Shown: one piece after another, positions 27,140-35,488 of the stretch
Position numbering within the stretch: the stretch's first letter is position 1
Layout of the letters: the number at the start of each line of letters is the position of its first letter
Origin: Pseudanabaena sp. FACHB-2040
Lineage (GTDB): Bacteria > Cyanobacteriota > Cyanobacteriia > Phormidesmidales > Phormidesmidaceae
Assembly (NCBI RefSeq): GCF_014696715.1
Contig: NZ_JACJQO010000008.1
Coordinates: 124,001-188,000 of the forward strand
DNA length: 64,000 nt
Reading direction: 5' to 3'
Notes under the pieces: model-generated
Seen by the model: only the letters and a program-made list of their open reading frames with translations
Database searches by the model: none
What the model was told of the DNA's origin: nothing
Position numbers and translations under genes: made by a program

Positions 27140-27469
27140 ATGTCCTCCTCCAAACTCTCTGCCGCTGATATCCGCCACCACATCACTCACGACCTCACCT
27201 TAGATCAAGTAGAAGACCTACAGATCTGGCTAGCAGATCACCTGGCAACCCTAGAGCGACAGGCTGAGGAATGGCTGCCTCCAACGGCTAATCAAGTGGT
27301 GGCAACCCGGCGATTGGGTAAGTCCTGTCTGCTCTTAGAAGGGGTCAAATGCGGCAAGGAAAACTGTCGCTGTGCCAGCGGTAAGCTCCATGGCCCCTAT
27401 TGGTATGAATATTGGCGGGAGGGCAGCCGGGTTCGCAAACGCTACCACGGCAAACAAATTAGAAGCTGA
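27140..27469 (+). CDS. DUF6788-type small cysteine protein
   Basis: 109 residues. The C-terminal half carries the DUF6788 pattern GVKCGKENCRCASGKLHGPY followed by YWREGSRVRKRYHG. The three clustered cysteines suggest a small zinc- or nucleic-acid-binding unit. The N-terminal half is helical. Proteins of this type are common on mobile DNA in cyanobacteria and other phyla. Its function is unknown. The gene begins directly after copy 3 of the hairpin element. Confidence 0.75.
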   Translation: MSSSKLSAADIRHHITHDLTLDQVEDLQIWLADHLATLERQAEEWLPPTANQVVATRRLGKSCLLLEGVKCGKENCRCASGKLHGPYWYEYWREGSRVRKRYHGKQIRS

Positions 27470-27657
27470 AACAAAGCCTGACCGTACCCCTTGAAGATGT
27501 GCTGATTCTTACACTGGGCGCAATTCATGCTCCTTTAAAGGACTGTGCTTAAGTCGGTACAGAGGACTGCTATCCTCTTTTTCTCTGTCGGCTGGTTAAC
27601 TTGTACTATACGCGACTGAAACGTCTCTAAACCTTGGATTGAGGGTAGTGAGGAGAC

Positions 27658-27672
27658 TTAGAATTCTAGAAT
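27658..27672. promoter_or_regulatory. Candidate parS / operator palindrome, left of parAB
   Basis: TTAGAATTCTAG contains the palindrome TAGAATTCTA (27659-27668). The same decamer occurs on the other side of parAB at 29616-29625. The shared 12-mer CTAGAATTCTAA is in opposite orientation at the two sites. A further AGAATGATAG follows here and recurs inside parB near 28223. Confidence 0.4.
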
Positions 27673-27692
27673 GATAGCTTTGGCTAGGGTAA

Positions 27693-28766
27693 TTAAACCT
27701 CAATTCCTAAATCCTCGGCAATAGAGGCAATCTCATCTAACAGCTTGTCGATTTTACTGATTCGGCTCTGCACCTGCTTGTTTTTAAATAGCTGCTTCTT
27801 ACGGCGCAACATCTTGATCTGAGTATAAACTCGCTCGTAGACAGGTTCTTCTGACAAGTTCTGATTGAGACTTTCTGGTTGGCTGTCCCCAGATGTTCCC
27901 AGACGCCCCCTTTCGCTACTTTCACTTAAGGCTGATCTGGCTGATGAGGATCTGTGAATTTGAGACAGTAGCTTCATCAGCTCTTCTTTGGTCAGCCCTT
28001 CACTCTGCTGCACAAGCTGCTCATGTAGGTTCTCTGGCTGGCGGTTGATCAGCGTGGCGTTGGTGGGTGAAAGTTTTCCTGCTCGGACTGCTTCTAGAAT
28101 GACTGGGGCCAAATTAAGCAGGGGCAGTCGATTTGAGACAAAGCTGCCAACCTTCAGATCAAATTCTTCTAAGATGGCCTCTGCCACCTGCATCTCTTCC
28201 TCATCAACGCTGCCTATCATTCCAGAATGATAGTTTTTGATTTGGCCTACAAGTCTCTTCACCTCTTCAAAGGACTTCTTTAGCCGCAGCATCAGTAAGC
28301 CCATAATCGAGTCGGTTTCCTCGATTGGGGAGATTTCTTCGCTTAAGAGGTGAGCAATTAGCGCCACCTCTAGGGCCATTTCATCGGACATTTCCACGGT
28401 CATCGCTGGAATAGTCTCGATGCCCAACTCGCAGCAGCAGCGCCAGCGCCGCTCGCCGCTGATAATCTCGTAGAGCCCATCCTCAGCAGTTCGCACCAAA
28501 ATGGGTTCTAACACGCCTTCATGTTTATCAATGGAGGCTTTGAGCTTTGCCATTTTGTCTAGGGCAAAGTAGCGCCTAGGCTGCTTTAAGTTTTCAGGTA
28601 GGCGCAGGGGAACGATCTGTTGAGTAGGGAGCTGAGTGCTGGCGCTAGTGGATTGCGATCGCAGCATCTCCAGTTCAGCCTTGAGCTGAGCGATTTCATC
28701 ATCTCGTTGGGAAGACATCGCTCCCTGAAACATGGTAGACATGGGGCGCTTGCTTAGACGTGCCAT
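27693..28766 (-). CDS. parB: ParB-family partition protein
   Basis: 357 residues. The ParB/Srx N-terminal domain has LPENLKQPRRYFALDKMAKL and the signature ISGERRWRCCCELG (the GERRxRA box, about residues 118-131). The HTH region follows, with IGSVDEEEMQVAEAILEEFD and LVEPI-like segments. A disordered linker leads to a basic helical C-terminus (MLRRKKQLFKNK). It begins 2 nt after the parA stop, so it is one operon. A TA-rich N-terminal tail MARLSKRPMSTMFQGAMS carries basic residues. It should bind a centromere; candidate sites flank the operon. Confidence 0.85.
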   Translation of the reverse strand: MARLSKRPMSTMFQGAMSSQRDDEIAQLKAELEMLRSQSTSASTQLPTQQIVPLRLPENLKQPRRYFALDKMAKLKASIDKHEGVLEPILVRTAEDGLYEIISGERRWRCCCELGIETIPAMTVEMSDEMALEVALIAHLLSEEISPIEETDSIMGLLMLRLKKSFEEVKRLVGQIKNYHSGMIGSVDEEEMQVAEAILEEFDLKVGSFVSNRLPLLNLAPVILEAVRAGKLSPTNATLINRQPENLHEQLVQQSEGLTKEELMKLLSQIHRSSSARSALSESSERGRLGTSGDSQPESLNQNLSEEPVYERVYTQIKMLRRKKQLFKNKQVQSRISKIDKLLDEIASIAEDLGIEV

Positions 28767-28768
28767 GA

Positions 28769-29599
28769 TCAGGCTCCAATAACTGCATCTGCAATGTCTG
28801 CATAAATTCGATTGGCTGCTTCACCGGGCCGAAACAGCCCTAAAGGTAGACCGGCAGCCGCCGCATTGGCGATATGGGCACTGTCGTTAATCTTGGAAAA
28901 CATGGGGATGCCCATTGTTCGCATGATGCTAGGCAGGGTCTCAATGTCTGCGATAGGGCTCAGACCTAGGTTGTCTCGGTGCATGGCGCGGTCTTTAAAC
29001 CCGTTGGGCACAAGGCCCAGGATCTCAGGCGCTGGCTTTAGCCTCAGCTCTTGGCGGGTGCGGTAAATCCAGTCAATCAGCTTAGCGACCGCATCAATGT
29101 CTTTATCCTCGGGCTTGAGCGTGACTAGGATGTGGGTTGAGGCTGCCAGGGTAACCGTATGAAGCTGCTCAATAGTGCCAGGACAGTCAAAAATAATGAT
29201 GTCGTGAGGCAGTGGGTAGTCTTCTAGCTTATCGGCCAAAAGATACTCGCCTCGCTTAGTCATCGTCAGGCGCTGAGCAGTTTCAGATAAAACTAGGCCG
29301 CCCAGACAAGCATCAATTCCTGAGATCCGATCTGCCCAGGCCGAAAACAAAGGGTAGTCTCCAGCAAACTCAGGTCGCAAAATGTAGTCAATCGTCTGGT
29401 CGGCTGCGGGATCATCTAAGCCACAAAATAGGGTTAAAGAGCCGTTGGGGTCACAGCCAAAGAGGGCAACGGTCTGCTTCTTTCTAGCCAACTGGTAGGC
29501 CAAGTTGACTGCTAGGGTAGTTTTTCCAACTCCGCCGCTGTTAGATTGGATGGCAATTCTTTTTTGGGGCATGGGGAGTTCATCAGAACGCCCTATCAT
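28769..29599 (-). CDS. parA: ParA-family partition ATPase
   Basis: About 276 residues from the ATG at 29599, or 267 from the ATG at 29572. Walker A reads SNSGGVGKTTLAVNLA. The usual deviant Walker A is KGGxxKT, so the signature lysine is replaced by serine here. Walker A' DPNGSLTLF and Walker B IIIFDCPGTIEQL are present. The C-terminus is DSAHIANAAAAGLPL. It precedes parB with a 2-nt gap. The role is ATP-driven partition of the replicon. Without the signature lysine the dimer ATPase may behave differently, though some ParA subtypes tolerate this. Confidence 0.85.
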   Translation of the reverse strand: MIGRSDELPMPQKRIAIQSNSGGVGKTTLAVNLAYQLARKKQTVALFGCDPNGSLTLFCGLDDPAADQTIDYILRPEFAGDYPLFSAWADRISGIDACLGGLVLSETAQRLTMTKRGEYLLADKLEDYPLPHDIIIFDCPGTIEQLHTVTLAASTHILVTLKPEDKDIDAVAKLIDWIYRTRQELRLKPAPEILGLVPNGFKDRAMHRDNLGLSPIADIETLPSIMRTMGIPMFSKINDSAHIANAAAAGLPLGLFRPGEAANRIYADIADAVIGA

Positions 29600-29614
29600 A
29601 ATACCTAAGCCCAA

Positions 29615-29626
29615 CTAGAATTCTAA
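29615..29626. promoter_or_regulatory. Candidate parS / operator palindrome, upstream of parA
   Basis: CTAGAATTCTAA lies 16 nt upstream of the parA ATG at 29599 and repeats, inverted, the site beyond parB. This position suits an autoregulatory operator or a partition site. Confidence 0.4.
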
Positions 29627-29651
29627 AATCTTACGGAGAAGCCGTGAATTC

Positions 29652-30584
29652 CTAGGCTGGGTGAGGCGATTCCTGGGCGTAGCGGCTGAGACTCTGCGCA
29701 GACTTGTGCCGGGTTAACGCAATGACCTGATGCAGGTCTAGGTCCTGATGCATCAGACGAGCGACAAAAGTATGGCGGAACCGATGGGGATGCAGGCTGA
29801 AGCCGGTGGCTGCCTGCAGTTTATTCAAAACATCGCGCACGCCCCACGCGCTGAGGCGCTGCCCGTAGCTGCGGCGCGAATAGGAGAGAAACAAAGGGCA
29901 ACTGTCGCTTAGGCTTTCCCCCAGCCGAGTCCGTGAGGCGAGGTAGGTCTCCAAATCTTTTCGGGCCTGGTCGTTGAGCGGCACCTGACTAATCACTTGA
30001 GTTGTTCTAACCTGGAGCCGATCGCTCCGGTAACCGCCTATATCTAGAGCAGAAATTTCCTCCGCTCTAACCCCATGAAGCAGAACCGAGATGAGTGCAG
30101 TGTCCCGTTTAGGAAAAGAACCTGCGAGAGCCATCTCATAAATCTGGGCTAGTTCTGTTGGGCTGAGTGCTGTGGTGTGGGTATTTTCGCTGTGTGAGTC
30201 ATGGGGTGTAGCCACGGCTGATGTGGGATCTTTGGGTATGTATCCGCTATCAACCATCCAGCGAAAAAATTTCTGAAGTGTTGCCATTGCTCGTTTAACA
30301 GTGGCAGGAGCCAGCGACTGCTCTATTAAAAATTTTTGATACTGCACTATCTGCCCATAGCTGACCTGCGGCCAATCTGTCTCGGTCCACTCCAAGAATC
30401 GCTTCAGATCTTGTCGGTAGGCTTTTTGGCTGTTTTCAGAGAGCGATCGCACCTGCAAAAACTCATCCACACTTGCCTGGCGTCGGTCGGTCGGCAACCC
30501 TGACCCTCTCTGGCTCGGCTTAGAGGCAGCCCGTTGAAGCTGAAGCGAAATAATGACAGGCTCTGGTGTCGGCTTTCGAGGCAT
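29652..30584 (-). CDS. Tyrosine recombinase (XerC/D-like), plasmid type
   Basis: 310 residues. The N-terminal SAM-like core-binding domain has VDEFLQVRSLSENSQKAYRQ, and the catalytic domain has LLHGVRAEEISAL (first Arg), PHRFRHTFVARLM (H-x-x-R) and LTRHKSAQSLSRYAQ (His and the nucleophile Tyr). Lying just upstream of parAB in the same direction, it is likely a resolvase for plasmid multimers or an integrase of the module. No att or dif-like site was identified. Confidence 0.88.
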   Translation of the reverse strand: MPRKPTPEPVIISLQLQRAASKPSQRGSGLPTDRRQASVDEFLQVRSLSENSQKAYRQDLKRFLEWTETDWPQVSYGQIVQYQKFLIEQSLAPATVKRAMATLQKFFRWMVDSGYIPKDPTSAVATPHDSHSENTHTTALSPTELAQIYEMALAGSFPKRDTALISVLLHGVRAEEISALDIGGYRSDRLQVRTTQVISQVPLNDQARKDLETYLASRTRLGESLSDSCPLFLSYSRRSYGQRLSAWGVRDVLNKLQAATGFSLHPHRFRHTFVARLMHQDLDLHQVIALTRHKSAQSLSRYAQESPHPA

Positions 30585-30726
30585 TGTTTGCAGTCCCGAT
30601 AAAGATACGATTTAGATAAAATTATTTGGGATAAGACAAGTCTAAGACAATATGGCACAATACACTCAAGTCCAGTCGCAGCGGCCTAACAGGGACTGAT
30701 AACGGCTCATTCGACTCAGCAAAACT

Positions 30727-31287
30727 ATGCCCAAACGGCCAAAGTCAGGTGCTGTTTCCAATGCTGCTCCTAAAGGGGGCAAAAAACACTCGGGCATTCC
30801 CGAAAAGTGCCGCAAGTGCGCCATGCTCTCAGCGGAGCAGGCTCAGGTCCTGCATGGGCCTGAAGGCAATGGCTGCTGGAATCCAGCGGTGTGCTACAGT
30901 CGCCGCTCCTATGCCAGACACCGCGATCGCATTAACCAGACCCGTAACCGCAGACGCAGGCAGGTAGAACTGGAGCAGATTTCTGTGGATTTGGGGCTGC
31001 TGGCGCAGGTCGTCTTTGCGGTGCTGGTGGTATATCGCAAAGCTGGGGCTGATACACCTGTCCACGCGATCGGTGCTGAGATCTGGCAAGGCCAGGAAAA
31101 AGTAGCGGTGGTGCCCCCCATTCACTGTGCTGGCTTGGTGCCCAGCCAAGTCCATGCCTATGTGGGAAAAATGCTGCAGCTTCTAGAAAGCCGCTACACC
31201 CTCAAGAAGTTTGCCAGCCAGGTACGACTAGACCCAGACCTGTGCCGCCTGCGCCCCTGCCCACTGCACCCCGAAGAGGGCGCATGA
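30727..31287 (+). CDS. Plasmid-type protein with cysteine motif, unknown function
   Basis: 186 residues, family not recognised by name. After a basic start (MPKRPKSGAVSNAAPKGGKK) comes a CxxC ... GCWNPAVCYSRRSYARHRDR block (about residues 33-75), which looks like a zinc-ribbon fused to an arginine-rich helix and suggests nucleic-acid binding. The rest is a mixed alpha/beta domain (VVPPIHCAGLVPSQVHAYV). It is divergent from the recombinase and overlaps the next gene by ATGA. Confidence 0.65.
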   Translation: MPKRPKSGAVSNAAPKGGKKHSGIPEKCRKCAMLSAEQAQVLHGPEGNGCWNPAVCYSRRSYARHRDRINQTRNRRRRQVELEQISVDLGLLAQVVFAVLVVYRKAGADTPVHAIGAEIWQGQEKVAVVPPIHCAGLVPSQVHAYVGKMLQLLESRYTLKKFASQVRLDPDLCRLRPCPLHPEEGA

Positions 31288-32015
31288 GGCTAGTCCAGCT
31301 GGAGCTACCCCTGTGGCAGGTGCTAGAAACCGCTGCCCAAGCCCCTGCCGAGGCAGACATGATTGCCCTGCTTGATCTGCTGGAAGAAACGCTGTCTGCC
31401 TTAGATGCTTTGGGGCGGCTGCAGGTCGTTTCGGAAGGAATTGCCCAAATTGTGCAGGTGTTTGAGATGCGATCGCAAATCGCATTTGAAGACCTAGAAG
31501 CTACTGCCAGCGATGAGGGGCCGCCAATGCCTGCCAACGCCTTTGATCAATATGTGCGGCAGACGATGGAGCTTGATTTTGAGCCTTTCATTGCCGCTCC
31601 AGAAGATTTGCCCAAAGCTTCTAGCCATGGCCGAGATGACGGGGCTCTAACAACTTCAGTGGCCGGAGAACTTGATAGAGCTGCTCTGCTGCAGGTGCTA
31701 GAGACGCAGATGAGCCAAGAACCCGCTCTCACCGAAGCCGACATCTTTAATCGCACCCTGTCCCTTGCCCACGAAGAAGATGTCTCTACCTGGGTAGCAG
31801 AAATTACCCGATGGATGAGCCAAAATGCCTGCACCGAAATTACCCTGATCCAGCTTCAGCAGCTGACCGGAATGCCGTTGATTCAGCTGTGGCTGGCGCT
31901 ACTGTTAGGTGGCTACCCGATAGAGCAGCGTGGAGACTTTTACGACATCAGTAGTGTTTGGGTAAACAGGCTTCCAGACAACAATTCTGCCGTTCATCCG
32001 CAAGAATCTCTTTAA
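31284..32015 (+). CDS. Unknown plasmid-type protein, coupled to previous gene
   Basis: 243 residues from the ATG inside the upstream stop (ATGA overlap). It is acidic and helical: LLDLLEETLSALDALGRLQVV and LALLLGGYPIEQRGDFY. The tail ITLIQLQQLTGMPLIQLWLALL resembles a small winged-helix-like segment. No family is recognised. The tight coupling means it probably works with the cysteine-motif protein. Confidence 0.65.
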   Translation: MRLVQLELPLWQVLETAAQAPAEADMIALLDLLEETLSALDALGRLQVVSEGIAQIVQVFEMRSQIAFEDLEATASDEGPPMPANAFDQYVRQTMELDFEPFIAAPEDLPKASSHGRDDGALTTSVAGELDRAALLQVLETQMSQEPALTEADIFNRTLSLAHEEDVSTWVAEITRWMSQNACTEITLIQLQQLTGMPLIQLWLALLLGGYPIEQRGDFYDISSVWVNRLPDNNSAVHPQESL

Positions 32016-32083
32016 GGTCAGTACAATCCTGATGTGGGGCGTCGGCTGGAGACCCCCTTAAATCTTTTAGAGGGATGCTGCAA

Positions 32084-32590
32084 ATGATGTCAAAAGAGAT
32101 GACCGCTGGAATGAATGCCATGCCAATCAATATTGGTATTGGGGAACAGGACCGCCAAGAAATTGCTCAAGGTCTTTCTAAACTGCTGGCTGATACTTAC
32201 ACCCTTTATCTAAAAACCCACAACTTCCACTGGAATGTTACGGGGCCGATGTTTCAGACCCTGCACCTGATGTTTGAAACGCAATACAACGAGCTAGCCC
32301 TGGCCGTCGATCTGATTGCCGAGCGCATTCGTGCCTTGGGGTTTCCAGCCCCAGGCACCTATCAGTCGTTTGCCAGCCTCTCCTCAATTGGGGAAGAAGA
32401 GGGCGTGCCTAGTGCTGAAGACATGATCCGTAAGCTGGTAGAAGGCCAGGAAGCAGTGGTTCGCACCGCCCGCTCAGTGTTTCCGGTAGTTGAGCGGGTC
32501 AGTGATGAGCCGACCGCTGACCTCCTAACCCAGCGGATGCAGGTTCACGAAAAAACAGCATGGATGCTCAGGAGCCTGCTAGGGCAGTAG
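32084..32590 (+). CDS. dps: Dps-family ferritin-like protein
   Basis: 168 residues from the ATG at 32084, which has GAGGG 9 nt upstream; an ATG at 32075 overlaps that site. Four-helix ferritin-like fold with the Dps signature: [17 protein letters not shown] (ferroxidase His), [20 protein letters not shown] (Asp/Glu ligands) and a C-terminal helix ending [10 protein letters not shown]. It stores iron and protects DNA from peroxide in starvation or oxidative stress. Confidence 0.93.
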   Translation: MMSKEMTAGMNAMPINIGIGEQDRQEIAQGLSKLLADTYTLYLKTHNFHWNVTGPMFQTLHLMFETQYNELALAVDLIAERIRALGFPAPGTYQSFASLSSIGEEEGVPSAEDMIRKLVEGQEAVVRTARSVFPVVERVSDEPTADLLTQRMQVHEKTAWMLRSLLGQ

Positions 32591-32660
32591 CACTGTTCAT
32601 CGGCAGGCATAGGATGACTTTCTTATGCCTGTATAAACGGGCCTGTAGAGGCTGACAAAT

Positions 32661-32690
32661 AAGCACCCCGGCAGAGCTGTTGGGGTGCTT
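32661..32690 (+). terminator. Rho-independent terminator after dps
   Basis: AAGCACCCC (32661-32669) and GGGGTGCTT (32682-32690), loop 12 nt, followed by GTTTAT; a perfect 9-bp stem. Confidence 0.8.
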
Positions 32691-32805
32691 GTTTATGGCT
32701 AAAGGCTCAGGCCCGTCCCAAGTGGGGTCGGTACACTGGCATTCAACAAACTTTATTGGCCGCTTCCTTGTCGCTCAGTACCTCTTAGTTCAGTAGCTCT
32801 TAGTG

Positions 32806-32997
32806 ATGACCCCTTCAAAGCAAACCCGGCTGATCGAATTCTTGCGAGATACGTTAGCGGTGCCTGCCGATGCACTGGCTTTAGGGCTGCGCCGAGCTGA
32901 GCAAGCCCCCAATCTGCTGCCAATGATCCTCTGGCAGTACGGTTTTGTTGACCTAGAGCAGCTCAATCAGATTTTTGACTGGATGGAGCAGGTTTAG
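32806..32997 (+). CDS. DUF2949-type small protein
   Basis: 63 residues from ATG (a GTG lies directly before it). The pattern LPMILWQYGFVDLEQLNQIFDW identifies the DUF2949 family, which is found essentially in cyanobacteria. No function is known. It stands alone and converges on the DUF2811 gene. Confidence 0.8.
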   Translation: MTPSKQTRLIEFLRDTLAVPADALALGLRRAEQAPNLLPMILWQYGFVDLEQLNQIFDWMEQV

Positions 32998-33017
32998 CCA
33001 TTTCTCTTGACTCAGTT

Positions 33018-33230
33018 TTAAGCTGCGTAGTCAAACAGAGCATCCAGGTAGATCCGGTTAACTCTGCGATCGCACATCCCATTTTGCATAAGAAACAGTG
33101 ACAGCGCAGCACAGAAAACTCGGTGCTGGCTCCAGGTCGGATGGGTTTCGAGATAGGTCTGCAGCGATTCGTGCAGTTCCTCAGGGATCTCAACGTTCAG
33201 ACTGATCCGGGGCACCATTGTCGTCGCCAT
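33018..33230 (-). CDS. DUF2811-type small protein
   Basis: 70 residues from the ATG at 33230, preceded by AGGAGAG-like purines (GGAGAGTTGGCTT, weak). It has ISLNVEIPEELHESLQTYLE, then HRVFCAALSLFLMQNG and YLDALF, the DUF2811 pattern common in cyanobacteria. The helical, ribbon-helix-helix-like spacing hints at a small DNA- or protein-binding unit, but no function is established. Confidence 0.75.
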   Translation of the reverse strand: MATTMVPRISLNVEIPEELHESLQTYLETHPTWSQHRVFCAALSLFLMQNGMCDRRVNRIYLDALFDYAA

Positions 33231-34023
33231 AAGCCAACTCTCCTTCACAATAGGAACCAAAAAATCGACGGAAATTACAAAACTAGACACCCAAAAGCTG
33301 CGCTCGACGGACTTAGAGTTTAGCTCTAAACTTCCAGCTTTAAAGGAAATCTAGAGGGTGAAGACTCTTGAGTCAGGGCGCTGCAATAGCTGTCGCATCA
33401 TTGTCACTAACCCGCCCACCCCTGTCAACGTTGCCAAAGACAGGCAGATGCGCTAGTGAACCAAAGCCGGAACGAAAGAATGAGGGTTCTGGTAGTTCCC
33501 GATTCGCTGGGTTTGGGGGCAAATGATGATTTTGCAACTTTTAATTTGTGGAGAGGCGTAATCCACAGAAATTGCCCAACCCCTAGCAGTGCTGTTTTAC
33601 CCTGTGGAAAATGGGCCGATCCCTTGGGGAGAACTTTGAACAAAGCTGGGGAAAACAAAAATAAAATCCAAAAAAATTGTGAAGCCCTAAAAAAAATAAG
33701 TGTGGCCGTCTTTATTGCTCTGTATGCTTGCTTAAAACTCAGCAAAAGCAAGCACTTTGGGATCCGTTTCTATCACTGAGTAAAGATGCTCTTGCCAAAA
33801 AGCAGGCTTCCCACGATAAACTACAGCAAAGCTGTGATTAGTTCATATGTACTCTACAGTAAGTGATTTTAACGCTGTCTTAAGCATCTCTTCCCTAGCC
33901 GCCTGAAACTCATCGGGATTAACTTTCATTTCTAGAAATGATTCCAAGGTCGTCTGCATCCGCTAAGGGTGCCAAGCCTGCCTGTCCGTGTTTGCTTATC
34001 TATGTTTGTAGGAGTAAAGCCTC
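33231..34023. other. AT-rich spacer with DnaA-box-like sequences
   Basis: Nearly 800 nt without a convincing gene. It includes a perfect TGTGGAAAA (33603-33611, the reverse of TTTTCCACA), a near match TAATCCACA around 33559 and an A-rich stretch at 33650-33700. Overlapping frames on both strands across 33425-33780 lack any recognisable domain. A 38-codon frame is listed separately. Confidence 0.4.
33843..33959 (-). CDS. Possible small protein (38 residues)
   Basis: MQTTLESFLEMKVNPDEF followed by QAAREEMLKTALKSLTVEYI: an amphipathic, well-formed helical sequence with natural composition, but no clear ribosome site and no known family. It may be a fragment of an older gene. Confidence 0.25.
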   Translation of the reverse strand: MQTTLESFLEMKVNPDEFQAAREEMLKTALKSLTVEYI

Positions 34024-35061
34024 ATGGGAAGGTATCGAAACCGCAGGATGCCCCTGGACGGTTGGACCGCCGGCTTGACGACAGCTGCCCTCTTGGGAGT
34101 TGCCCCTGCAGTTCAGGCCAATGACATTACCTTGGCCTTTGACTTGCCGCCTACTGGGGCTCCCATGCCTGTCCAAGCAGATCTGTCACCAGAGGTGACC
34201 CTCACTTCTGATCTACCGCTATCTTCTGGGGCGGCCTCTGAGGTGCCAGTACCTTCTGAGGTGTTAGAAGGCCCGCTGCGGCTAGAGCGACTGCCGGTGC
34301 CAGCAGCGCCTCCTCCAGTAATTGAGACTTCGACCATAGCGCTGCCGCCACCGCCCGACTCAGAAGGTCAAGCGGCCCTTGTCGCTCCAACCGGCGAATC
34401 CGATTTGTTTGCTGGAGGCTCTGATTCCTTGGTAGCCCGAGCGGTGGGCAGTGCTGAGGGCACCCGCACCCCTCAAGGTCACCGCACTTCGGCCTATTAC
34501 GGCCATGTTGATCCCGGCAATGGAGCCTGGAACTTAGGCAGCTTCTCTTACCAGCACGGAGCGCCCTCTCCTGAAGTGGCCGATGCCAGACAGCTGCAGC
34601 GGCTACAGCGGCAGGCTACTGAGCTAAATCGACAGGCCCAGGATAAGGGCTTAACTCTGACACTGGCAGAAACCCTCAACGGCATTGACCTAGCCAATCA
34701 GGCTTCGCTGGCCGCCTTAGACCGGGGCTATCTAGACTGGCTGCACCAGGCCCATGAGCTAGGCATGGCTGGCGATGAGGCTATTCTCTATGCCCGCACC
34801 CGCGCCTTTTTAGACCCCGACACTGGTCGGTGGAATGCTCCTGGGCTAGGGAATGCTGTCGCTAGTATTTCCCAGGATCAGGAGCGGCGGTTGGGTGCGA
34901 TCGCAAAAACAATTGCCCTTGAGCAGGAGATCTCTGTCGCAAGTCCGATTTCTTCAGTTCCCCAAGCCTTGATTACCGAGAAACCTGAAGTCATCACTCC
35001 ACAGTTAGAACCAACGGCAGATCAAGTAGTAGACGTTATTCTCAGCTTAGACTTGCCGTGA
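34024..35061 (+). CDS. Exported protein of unknown function
   Basis: 345 residues. A signal peptide (basic GRYRNRRMPLDGW, hydrophobic TAGLTTAALLGVAPA, cleavage near VQA/ND) is followed by a Pro/Leu/Ser-rich disordered segment (33-160). A conserved-looking helical domain (about 165-310) has HVDPGNGAWNLGSFSYQHG, QRQATELNRQAQDKGLTLT and LDPDTGRWNAPGLG. The latter part resembles periplasmic helical domains of cyanobacterial hypothetical proteins. The GTAGGAG before the ATG is a good ribosome site. Confidence 0.75.
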   Translation: MGRYRNRRMPLDGWTAGLTTAALLGVAPAVQANDITLAFDLPPTGAPMPVQADLSPEVTLTSDLPLSSGAASEVPVPSEVLEGPLRLERLPVPAAPPPVIETSTIALPPPPDSEGQAALVAPTGESDLFAGGSDSLVARAVGSAEGTRTPQGHRTSAYYGHVDPGNGAWNLGSFSYQHGAPSPEVADARQLQRLQRQATELNRQAQDKGLTLTLAETLNGIDLANQASLAALDRGYLDWLHQAHELGMAGDEAILYARTRAFLDPDTGRWNAPGLGNAVASISQDQERRLGAIAKTIALEQEISVASPISSVPQALITEKPEVITPQLEPTADQVVDVILSLDLP

Positions 35062-35488
35062 AAGTAGCTTTGAGTATCAGGGTTGAGTAATCACTCTCAC
35101 AGTCCTCTGAAACTAGAATCCATCCACTGCTCAGCGGAAGAAATACCTCTTTGAGTAGATAAGCATAGGTTTTTGCCAGTCTAAGTTTTAACTGTAGTTC
35201 TAGAAGTTTTTTGGAGTATTCCTAAAAAGCTTAAATCTCTGTTCAACGTTCTGCTCAGGAAGCAGGCTAATTGCCTATCTGTTGTCAGTTAAGCGAATTG
35301 GCGTCTTTTTGCGCTGCTTAGTTCTTGGCTTAAACGTGCGAAGTTCAGATCCACTACAGCTGGATCTGTTTTTCTGATGTTTGGAAATTCCTTTCTATAC
35401 TGCTTAGGATTTCTTCTCTAGATGTAGTGCCAGCAGATAGGTTGACCCCTTCCAGTCGTCATTGACCAGTCATCATTGAGGAAAAACA
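35062..35488. other. Intergenic spacer
   Basis: About 430 nt, AT-rich, with no gene seen. It carries one clear terminator (listed separately) and presumably the promoter of the Thr/Gly-rich protein. Confidence 0.5.
35346..35373 (+). terminator. Rho-independent terminator
   Basis: CAGATCCA (35346-35353) and TGGATCTG (35361-35368), loop 7 nt, followed by TTTTTCTG; it faces the plus strand and probably ends the transcript of the exported protein at 34024, implying a long 3' UTR. Confidence 0.7.

Noticed and set aside
33425-33779. Two overlapping frames of over 100 codons on opposite strands
   Set aside because: Neither has a recognisable domain or ribosome site, and the plus-strand one ends in a lysine/asparagine-rich run typical of AT-rich non-coding DNA.
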